Positions 16,170 to 22,096 of a DNA stretch of 64,000 nt are shown piece after piece (within the stretch, counting starts at the first letter, position 1; each line of letters begins with the position of its first letter). The stretch is from Achromobacter spanius (GTDB lineage Bacteria > Pseudomonadota > Gammaproteobacteria > Burkholderiales > Burkholderiaceae_B), in assembly GCF_002812705.1 (NCBI RefSeq), contig NZ_CP025030.1:5456001-5520000 (forward strand), read 5' to 3'. The translations under genes and the position numbers were made by a program. A model generated the notes under the pieces. The model searched no databases and was not told the DNA's origin. It was given only the letters and a program-made list of their open reading frames with translations.

Positions 16170-16179
16170 TTGCGGCTCC

Positions 16180-16202
16180 AAAAAAAAACCGCCCAAAGGC
16201 GG
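16180..16202 (-). terminator. Rho-independent terminator between neck and sheath genes
   Basis: On the minus strand a perfect 5-bp stem CCGCC/GGCGG with a 4-nt loop is followed by nine T. It lies in the 62-bp gap between the neck and sheath genes, in the direction of late transcription. Confidence 0.75.
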
Positions 16203-16231
16203 CGGGGACTACGTTAAGAAGGCCTGCGGCG

Positions 16232-16756
16232 CTACTGCGCCGGGTCGGTCTTCGCGGAGAAAGAAGTTTCCAGGGCAGGCGTGGCGCCGCCCGTGGTCGA
16301 GATCGTGCCGGTCACCGTTTCAATGACGCCGACAAAATCGGTATAGGTCTGCGCGTAGCGGATGCCCAGTTCAAGCACGCCCAGCCGCTCGCTTGCCGCG
16401 CCGGCGCTGTCGGGCGCCACGCGCTGTATGCGGCCAGCCTGAAACAAGGCCAGGCCCAGCGCTTCGGCTTGTTCTTCATAAGCGGGATGGCGCAAGACCA
16501 GGCCCATCTTGTCCAACGCGCGATAGGCATCCACGCCCACGCTGCGCAGTTCGACGGTGGCATCGCGATGGTCGTGCACCGGCTGGTTGCCGTCGTCATC
16601 GACGCGGCCCGTCTCGGCAGGCCCCGCCTCTACCCAGCGCACAGCCATGGCGATATAGGGCGACGGCGGGAACGCTTCAGCGTCGTCGGAAAGCACCACC
16701 GGCACGCCGCCGGCAGCGGCGCTTAGCAGCGTAAGGATTGCGTTGTCGGGCGTCAT
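16232..16756 (-). CDS. Phage neck/tail terminator protein
   Basis: A 174-residue protein starting MTPDNAILTLLSAAAGGVPV, with LSDDAEAFPPSPYIAMAVRW and a later LRHPAYEEQAEALGLALF followed by RIQRVAP. This resembles the gp12-like neck terminator domain that caps the tail and, in complete phages, docks it to the head. It is the only head-proximal protein left in the cluster. A tailless head is not encoded, so here it would only finish the tube end. The start at 16756 sits just after a hairpin terminator. Confidence 0.7.
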   Translation of the reverse strand: MTPDNAILTLLSAAAGGVPVVLSDDAEAFPPSPYIAMAVRWVEAGPAETGRVDDDGNQPVHDHRDATVELRSVGVDAYRALDKMGLVLRHPAYEEQAEALGLALFQAGRIQRVAPDSAGAASERLGVLELGIRYAQTYTDFVGVIETVTGTISTTGGATPALETSFSAKTDPAQ

Positions 16757-16777
16757 GTCGGCTATTGAAGGGTTCGG

Positions 16778-16816
16778 AAAAAACAAAGCCCGCGAACCGT
16801 TGAAGGTTGGCGGGCT
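16778..16816 (-). terminator. Rho-independent terminator before the tail operon
   Basis: Minus strand: AGCCCGC/GCGGGCT 7-bp stem (arms 16787-16793 and 16810-16816) with a 16-nt loop that can pair further (AACC/GGTT), followed by a T-rich tract to 16778. It separates the control genes from the neck gene, as expected for a late operon governed by antitermination. Confidence 0.78.
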
Positions 16817-16845
16817 GCGTTTCGTGTGGGCGCAATGTCCCGCGG

Positions 16846-17127
16846 CTATTGTCTCAAATCCGGTCCCAAATGCGCAGGGTTTTTATGAAGTGCGTGTCCC
16901 AATTCCGACCACGCATAGGTGGCGGATTTTGTATTGCCGCCGCAACGATGCACGTGGCCGGCATCCAGCAAATGGTCCAGCACCCGGCGTGCGCCGCGCC
17001 GCATGGCCTCTTGCGAAGCGGGCGTCAACGGCATGCCCCGACTGACGTGCCGCAATATCTCGGCCATTCTGAATTCACGGCCCGGGTACGCCGCCAGCAG
17101 ATCAATGACCTCGTGTGCGTACTTCAT
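16846..17127 (-). CDS. Small winged-helix-like phage protein
   Basis: A 93-residue protein starting MKYAHEVIDLLAAYPGREFR. The sequence MAEILRHVSRG ... RRGARRVLDHLLDAGHVHRC looks like a helix-turn-helix with wing, so a DNA-binding role is likely. The start overlaps the preceding stop (ATGA) and it is the last gene before the terminator leading to the tail block, so it could act on late transcription. I do not recognise a named family. Confidence 0.6.
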   Translation of the reverse strand: MKYAHEVIDLLAAYPGREFRMAEILRHVSRGMPLTPASQEAMRRGARRVLDHLLDAGHVHRCGGNTKSATYAWSELGHALHKNPAHLGPDLRQ

Positions 17128-17642
17128 TTGAATTCCCTCCAGACCTGTTGCTTGAAACTGCCCAGCGCCACCTTGTAGTAAGGCAGCGTGACGCCGATGG
17201 CGCGGCAGGCTTTTTCCTGGCGCAGATGCGCGGGCAGGTCCCCGTAGTCGGCGCGACGCGTGGTTTCCGCCTGCACCACGCGCCGCTCGACCAGCGGCAA
17301 CGCTTCATACAGGGCATGCACACGGCGCGCGCGTTCGTGATTCACCGGAATGCGCAGCGGCTCATCGTCATCATCGTGACCCGGCAGCGGCGGAAACGCG
17401 CACAGGTCGGGCGCTTCTTGCGCCATGCGGCGCGGGCCCGGCCAGTCGCCTTCCCATTGTGATCTTGCCCAATTGCGGATTTCGTCTTCCACCCAACGCG
17501 GTAAGCCTGCTTGCATGCTTGCCCTTGCTTCCATTGTCTTGTTGCCTCGTGCTTGTTTGCAGATGGCGTAACCGCCTGGCTGTCCCGCTTCGTGTCCGGG
17601 TAGGTGTCCGGATTGGTGTCTCGGTTCGTGTACCCGTGTCAT
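17124..17642 (-). CDS. Putative late-gene regulator (Q-position, sigma-70 region 4-like C-terminus)
   Basis: A 172-residue protein. The C-terminal half (LYEALPLVERRVVQAETTRR, then RQEKACRAIGVTLPYYKVAL) resembles the helix-turn-helix of sigma-70 region 4 and phage late activators such as ArpU/RinA-type or Q-position proteins. Its start overlaps the preceding stop (ATGA at 17639-17642); an alternative start MEARASMQ at 17534 has a GAGG site and would skip a low-complexity leader. The place, between replication-type genes and two terminators facing the tail genes, suggests control of tail expression. Function is inferred. Confidence 0.55.
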   Translation of the reverse strand: MTRVHEPRHQSGHLPGHEAGQPGGYAICKQARGNKTMEARASMQAGLPRWVEDEIRNWARSQWEGDWPGPRRMAQEAPDLCAFPPLPGHDDDDEPLRIPVNHERARRVHALYEALPLVERRVVQAETTRRADYGDLPAHLRQEKACRAIGVTLPYYKVALGSFKQQVWREFK

Positions 17643-18322
17643 GCGCCCTCCGGCTTGGTGGTGTGCCTGGCGTGCGTCAGCATCTCGGCGATGGCCTTGG
17701 TGGGGTGACCGCCCAGCGCGATGCGCGCCTCCCATCGATCAATCCATTCGCGATGCGACCGGCTGCGCGGCTCCAACAGCTTTCCCGCCCCCATCTTTTT
17801 CAGCGCGGCTTCTGCTTGTGCGCGCGTGGCCAGCGTCTGGCCTGGCGCGGGCAGTGCCGCGCGCGGTGGCGGAATGTCGGGCCACGCGCCTCGGCTCAGC
17901 TCCTCGGTCAAGGTCCTTTCCCAGCGCGTTTTGATGGCGCCGTAGTTGCTGTTGAGCAAATCCACCGTGCTGACGCCAACTGCTGCCCAGTACACCGCGG
18001 GGTGTGACCAATCGCCGGTCTCTCCACGCCGCCGCGCCGACACGCCGCGCACGGCTTCGTGATAGGCCAGCTCGGGAATCAGCCAGGGGCAACACAGCTT
18101 CAGAAACTCGGGCAGCGTGGGCGGCCACTCTCGCGTCAGGCACGCCGTCAGCCCCCGCCTGACTTGCGCCTCGGTCAGGCCCGACAACTTTTGATTCCAG
18201 GAATCCTTCAACTCGCGCGGCGTCAGGCCTTCCCATTGCTGCGCGAACTTGGCGCCATACAGCAGGTGCATTTCATTGACGACCAGCGCGCCCAGGCTGG
18301 CGGATGATTCAGCGACTTGCAT
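17639..18322 (-). CDS. Replication P-like phage protein
   Basis: A 227-residue protein with LLYGAKFAQQWEGLTPRELK, LTACLTREWPPTLPEFLKLC and a middle AYHEAVRG. This is the sequence style of lambda P-type proteins that load the host helicase. It overlaps the DUF1376 gene by 14 bases, the O-P order of lambdoid phages. If the element is a tailocin, this gene is a leftover of the ancestral replication module; it is nevertheless intact and free of stops. Confidence 0.62.
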   Translation of the reverse strand: MQVAESSASLGALVVNEMHLLYGAKFAQQWEGLTPRELKDSWNQKLSGLTEAQVRRGLTACLTREWPPTLPEFLKLCCPWLIPELAYHEAVRGVSARRRGETGDWSHPAVYWAAVGVSTVDLLNSNYGAIKTRWERTLTEELSRGAWPDIPPPRAALPAPGQTLATRAQAEAALKKMGAGKLLEPRSRSHREWIDRWEARIALGGHPTKAIAEMLTHARHTTKPEGA

Positions 18323-19157
18323 CGATCACCCCCATGTCGATCTCGCCACGCCCCCGGCCTTCGGCCAACACGCTGCGCAGTTCAGATGACCAGTCGGCGC
18401 GTTGCCGTACGCGGCTGCTTGCGGTGGCGCGCGGTATGTGACGCGGTGGATACAGGCCGAGATAGCCGCTGGCGATGCTGTGGGCGATGACCTCGCACGC
18501 GGCAATGCCCTCGGCGCGGTAGCCCGCAAGCTGTTGCAATTGCCGCCGCGCGCCCTCTTCCGTGATCGGCTTCTTGCGGGCCTTGCGATCCGCTACCCAA
18601 CTGGTCCAATCGGCGCGGTCCAGCCATTCAGGCAATGCAATGGCGGTAGCGTCAAAGCCTGGAGTGCGCTGGCACGACCGGGGTTCCTTTTCTTTCTGGC
18701 TTTGGGTTCCTGGTTCTGGTTCTGGTTCATGGTTAGTTGCACGGGTGTTCAACGGCTGTTGGCCCGCCCCGCCTTCCACCGTCGCCTTCACTGCCGCTTT
18801 CTCTGCTGCTTCCACTTGCCGGCAAGCCTGCCGCGCCCGTTTCGCCGCGCTGGCCTTGCCGGCCGCGGACTTCGCTTCCTTGTTGCCGTGGTAACGGGCA
18901 ATCTCGGCATCGCAACGCGCATGCCGCCAGCCTTGCTCGGTGTCCACGAAGAATTCGCCCAGCACCTGCACCACCGCGGCCTGCTCTTCGTCCGACCGCG
19001 CAATCAACAGGCGGCAGAGTTTGTCGACGTCCCCGCACAAGGGGGCTTCGGTGTCGTAATAGAGTTCGATCAGATCGCGATAGACGCTGCGTTCGATGCG
19101 CGTCAGGTGCCGCGTGGCGCTATTGAAATCGCCAATGTGATGGGGGTAGTAGTTCAT
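18309..19157 (-). CDS. DUF1376 replication-type (O-like) protein
   Basis: A 282-residue protein. Residues 1-95 match the DUF1376 style: MNYYPHHIGDFNSATRHLTR, IERSVYRDLIELYYDTE, LCRLLIARSDEE. A charged and low-complexity linker (residues 95-165, rich in Ala/Lys/Glu/Pro) follows, then a helical C-terminus. Proteins like this occupy the lambda O position and probably bind the origin. The start overlaps the Cro-like stop as ATGA. Retention of an O-P pair beside a head-less tail cluster shows descent from a full phage. Confidence 0.7.
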   Translation of the reverse strand: MNYYPHHIGDFNSATRHLTRIERSVYRDLIELYYDTEAPLCGDVDKLCRLLIARSDEEQAAVVQVLGEFFVDTEQGWRHARCDAEIARYHGNKEAKSAAGKASAAKRARQACRQVEAAEKAAVKATVEGGAGQQPLNTRATNHEPEPEPGTQSQKEKEPRSCQRTPGFDATAIALPEWLDRADWTSWVADRKARKKPITEEGARRQLQQLAGYRAEGIAACEVIAHSIASGYLGLYPPRHIPRATASSRVRQRADWSSELRSVLAEGRGRGEIDMGVIDASR

Positions 19158-19393
19158 TGCGCCTTCAGCCCTTCGGCCAGCTCCGGCCAGATTCGAATGC
19201 AATCCGTGGGACGCAAATCGCGCCGGGTGACCCAGCCGCATGTGGCCAGCTCGATCAGAGCGCAGTGCTTGACCGGCACCGGCCGGCGCCCGGTGCGCCA
19301 CTGGTAGACCAGCGCGGGCGATACCCCCACGCGCCGAGCCAGCGCCGCAGCGCTAATGGCCCCCTCACAATTGAAATAGTCATGTAGGTTCAT
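19154..19393 (-). CDS. YdaS/Cro-like transcriptional repressor
   Basis: A 79-residue protein with a Cro/C1-type helix-turn-helix: ISAAALARRVGVSPALVYQW followed by RTGRRPVPVKHC. It is divergent from the LexA-type repressor and is the first gene of the minus-strand control operon, the position of Cro. The start ATG at 19393 is preferred over an upstream TTG/ATG extension because it follows the predicted -10 element by a normal leader length. It should bind the TAGC-N-GCTA sites in the intergenic region. Confidence 0.78.
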   Translation of the reverse strand: MNLHDYFNCEGAISAAALARRVGVSPALVYQWRTGRRPVPVKHCALIELATCGWVTRRDLRPTDCIRIWPELAEGLKAQ

Positions 19394-19400
19394 CACCAAA

Positions 19401-19464
19401 ACTATAGCTACGCTACAGCTTATTAGCAAGCCATGCTATAGTTTAATTTGCATAGCATTGCTAT
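19401..19464. promoter_or_regulatory. Divergent repressor/cro promoters and operators
   Basis: Three inverted half-site pairs occur in 64 bp: ATAGC-TAC-GCTAC (19404-19416), TTAGC-N7-GCTAT (19423-19439) and a perfect ATAGC-ATT-GCTAT (19452-19464) touching the repressor start codon. The minus-strand promoter reads TTGCTA (19429-19424), 17 bp, TATAGT (19406-19401). A plus-strand TATAGT at 19437-19442 can serve the repressor, whose ATG lacks a Shine-Dalgarno and may be leaderless. Confidence 0.7.
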
Positions 19465-20538
19465 ATGAAAATGTGGACTATCGAAGAGGAAGCCGCCGCG
19501 CTGCGCGCACGCTTTGAAGGCGTGAACCGCGCGGCCTTTGCTCGTGACCACCACGTGAAGGGCGGCCAGGCGATGATTTATCAGCACATCACCGGCCGCC
19601 GTCCCATTGGGATTGAAGCGGCCATGGCTTACGCCGAAGGGTTTGGCTGCACACTGGCTGCGATCAGCCCGCGATTGGCGGCCGAAGCTAAGAAGGCCGC
19701 ATCGCTATCGGCGGCGGCGCCCCTTGCCGCCCCGGCGACTGACGTGGCATGGCCCTTCGCATCGGTACCACAGTCGCTTATCAAAGGCTTGGCCGACGAT
19801 CAGCTCAAGCGCCTGGAAGGCGCGCTGCTGTTGGCGCTGGGCCAGATGGGCGTCAAGACCAAAGCGGCGGCCGCGCAATCCAAGTCCCCGCAATCCAAAC
19901 GCGGCACCCTTTTGAATATCGACGCCATCGCAGACGAATTTCCCATGGCGCCGGTGTCCGCAGCACCCTGGGATCCGGACGGCATCACGACGCATCAAGC
20001 CGAACGCATGCAGGCGCTGCGCATCAGCACCGCGGCCAATGTCGGCCACGTCGCCCATGCGGGCTATTCCGCCAACGACCAGGAATTCATGCCCATCCCC
20101 GAGCTGGATGTGCGCCTGGCCGCCGGCCGGCTCGGCATCGAGAACTATCACGAGACCGAGATCGGCGAAATCCTGCTGCGCCGTTCCTTTCTGGAATCGT
20201 TCAAGCTGCCGATCAACCGCATGAAGATCGTGTATGCGCAAGGCGACAGCATGGAACCCGTGATACGCAACGGCGGGCCCATGCTGTTTTTTGAAGACCC
20301 CATCACCGACCCGCGCGAGATCGACCCGCGCACGGTCTACGCCATCAACCATGGCGGCAAGATGATCGTGAAGTGCATCGCGCGCGAACGCGAAGGCGGC
20401 TGGCTGGCCAAGTCCTTGAACCCGGCCTATGCGCCTTTTGCGCTTGAGAAAGAAGACGGATGCGAGGTTCGCATCGTCGGGCGGATCTTGTGGTCGCCTT
20501 ATGACTTGCGCAATGGGGTGGATGAGCGCTTGCTGTAG
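19465..20538 (+). CDS. LexA/CI-type phage repressor with S24 peptidase domain
   Basis: A 357-residue two-domain repressor. The N-terminal helix-turn-helix (RAAFARDHHVKGGQAMIYQH) binds operators; the C-terminal S24 domain carries the catalytic Ser near residue 260 in QGDSMEP and Lys near 302 in GGKMIVK. A plausible self-cleavage Ala-Gly lies near residue 197 (AHAGYS). RecA-stimulated cleavage after DNA damage would lift repression of the minus-strand operon, so the tail and lysis genes are probably SOS-inducible. The long linker (residues 75-150) is unusual for CI. Confidence 0.9.
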   Translation: MKMWTIEEEAAALRARFEGVNRAAFARDHHVKGGQAMIYQHITGRRPIGIEAAMAYAEGFGCTLAAISPRLAAEAKKAASLSAAAPLAAPATDVAWPFASVPQSLIKGLADDQLKRLEGALLLALGQMGVKTKAAAAQSKSPQSKRGTLLNIDAIADEFPMAPVSAAPWDPDGITTHQAERMQALRISTAANVGHVAHAGYSANDQEFMPIPELDVRLAAGRLGIENYHETEIGEILLRRSFLESFKLPINRMKIVYAQGDSMEPVIRNGGPMLFFEDPITDPREIDPRTVYAINHGGKMIVKCIAREREGGWLAKSLNPAYAPFALEKEDGCEVRIVGRILWSPYDLRNGVDERLL

Positions 20539-20603
20539 GAGTACGCTGCGGGGCGCCCTGCTCACCATTCCGCGTTTATCGCCGCGCCAAGCGAGCGGGC
20601 TGC

Positions 20604-20646
20604 GCCGAGGCTACACCGTCAGGGGGCTCGTAGGTGTAGCCTCGGC
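20604..20646. repeat. 14-bp perfect inverted repeat between convergent genes
   Basis: GCCGAGGCTACACC at 20604-20617 is perfectly inverted at 20633-20646 with a 15-nt loop. It lies between the converging repressor and DUF2383 genes, so a shared terminator is likely although there is no T tract. Confidence 0.75.
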
Positions 20647-20652
20647 CATTCC

Positions 20653-21102
20653 TTACTTCGCGGCCTTGTAGCGATTCCGCAGGTCGCGGATCTGATCGTG
20701 ATTTCGCACAACGCCGGCATTCTGCCGTTCCACGATCACGCGAATTTCTTCCGGCAGCGGTTCCTTCAGCGCGTCAGCATAGGCCGCCTTCGCCACGTCC
20801 TCACCCCGCTCGCACTCTTCCAAAATGGCCAGATCGGTGCGACCGGCCACGGCGGCCTTCAAGTTGGTCCACCCGCGATGCACCGCGCCCGCAACCGTGC
20901 CGCTGTCTTCAGGCACGCCGCCCAACTGCGCAATCACGGTTTGCAACTCCGCGGCCCCCGCGGCGCAATCTTGCGCCCGGTTCCTGAATAGCTGCTGCAG
21001 CTCAGGGTTTTTCGTGTCATCGGCCGCGGCTTCAAAGCCCTTCTGTCCGTTCTTCGAGGTTTCGATGAGGTGGTTCAGTGTCTTGATGACGTTGTCAGCC
21101 AT
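20653..21102 (-). CDS. PA2169-family four-helix-bundle protein (DUF2383)
   Basis: A 149-residue all-helical, ferritin-like protein: MADNVIKTLNHLIETSKNGQ, AADDTKNPELQQLF, LEECERGEDVAKAAYADAL. This is the DUF2383/PA2169 family of stress-associated, possibly metal-binding proteins whose activity is unknown. The ATG at 21102 has an AGGAG site; an in-frame extension upstream runs into the terminator and tRNA-derived repeat and is rejected. It appears to be chromosomal, between the tail cluster and the tRNA-His islet. Confidence 0.82.
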   Translation of the reverse strand: MADNVIKTLNHLIETSKNGQKGFEAAADDTKNPELQQLFRNRAQDCAAGAAELQTVIAQLGGVPEDSGTVAGAVHRGWTNLKAAVAGRTDLAILEECERGEDVAKAAYADALKEPLPEEIRVIVERQNAGVVRNHDQIRDLRNRYKAAK

Positions 21103-21273
21103 GTCCGGTCTCCTAGGATCTATCAAGCCGCGTGGGCGGCTTGGGAAACATGACGACAGCAAGTTCCGTTCCCGGAATTGACGGGAACGGGGGTTATCAA
21201 AAGCGCCGGCTCGACCGAGTAACTTGGAAAGCTCGGGATTTCGGATGTTGTTGGAAACTCCAAAAACAAAAAC

Positions 21274-21305
21274 AAGGCGCTTCGCTTTCGCGTAAGTGCC
21301 TTTTT
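21274..21305. terminator. Bidirectional terminator beside the att repeat
   Basis: A 9-bp stem AAGGCGCTT/AAGTGCCTT (one G-T pair) has T5 on the plus strand and an A-rich flank giving T-rich minus-strand RNA. It probably served tRNA-His before the islet inserted between tRNA and terminator. Confidence 0.7.
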
Positions 21306-21309
21306 CACA

Positions 21310-21344
21310 AAATTCTTTGGGGTGGCTGATGGGGCTCGAACCCA
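21310..21344. repeat. 35-bp att direct repeat, copy of the tRNA-His 3' end
   Basis: Thirty-five bases starting AAATTCTTTGGGGTGGCTGA are identical to 24308-24342, where they form the 3' end of tRNA-His and its flank. Identity stops after CCCA, so this is a displaced attachment site, not a tRNA. Confidence 0.9.
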
Positions 21345-21351
21345 ATTTCGG

Positions 21352-21945
21352 TCATGCGCCGCTCAAGTATCTCGCGCGCTTGGCGCTACGACTCTGCGAC
21401 TCGGGCCGACTCATCGGACTTAGCCTCAGCAATCTCGGCACCGTACCGCCAGCCCTTAGCCTTCCACGCCCCGCCCGATCGGCAATGGCCAAATCGGCGT
21501 CGCGCGTTGCATCGCACTCGGCATCCATATAGATCCGCTTGGGGTTGATGTCTGTGCCCGTGTGACCATCGCACACGGTCAGAACGCCCGCCGGGCCGAT
21601 GTACGGCTTGCCGCGCACCCTGCCCGGCTCGAAGTGCGTGACCAGCACGCTCACAATGGCGACCGATCCAGCGCCAGCCGCCACAAGCAACTTACGCTTG
21701 ACCGCCGCCATCGCAGCTAGCGGGGCCGCGATCGCCGTAGCGATGTATTCGATCGGGCGCGCAAGCCGGCCCAGCCCCTGCCAGACCATGAACCCGCCGA
21801 CCAGCGCCGCGAAGCTATCGAAGATATCCCCCGTGTTCTGCCAGAGCGTCTCGATAGAGTCGGTGTTCCGGGCGGTGGCTTCCGCGTTGTTGACCATGTC
21901 TTGCTCCATTTGCACGACGCGCGCGTGCAGTGACTTGATAGGCAT
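21352..21945 (-). pseudogene. Fused relic of a holin, a GH24 endolysin and possibly Rz
   Basis: One 197-codon frame strings together pieces of three lysis proteins. Residues 1-75 look like a phage holin-type protein (DIFDSFAALVGGFMVWQGLG, RPIEYIATAIAA). Residues 80-145 look like the start of a signal-anchor GH24 lysozyme (KRKLLVAAGAGSVAIVSVLV, then VLTVCDGHTGTDI, AECDA). After about 21480 the lysozyme frame is lost; another frame reads GWRYGAEIAEAKSDESARVAE, like an Rz N-terminus, ending at the att repeat. Glycosidase residues beyond the N-terminus are missing, so no active lysin is expected. It shows the islet descends from a second prophage. Confidence 0.6.
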
Positions 21946-22096
21946 CGGACAGATGTTCGTCAGCCATGGCCTTTCCTTTGAAGCGACAACATCGCGCGTC
22001 CCCTATAGACGCAAAATAAAGATCTATTCAGCACCCTGTAAGGAATCGAGTATCATCCCGCAACGAGATGACCCATATTTCCCATAAGAGGCAAAA

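Noticed and set aside
14787..16217. 476-codon open frame antisense to the sheath gene
   Set aside because: Its composition is shadow-like and the opposite strand encodes a coherent sheath protein.
2366..20652. Direct-repeat attachment sites flanking the tail cluster
   Set aside because: Comparing the 2366-2455 and 20539-20652 border sequences by eye showed no shared repeat; a computed search could still find a short one.
21316..21345. Second tRNA gene
   Set aside because: Only the 3' third of tRNA-His is present and similarity ends after CCCA, so it is a displaced attachment site.
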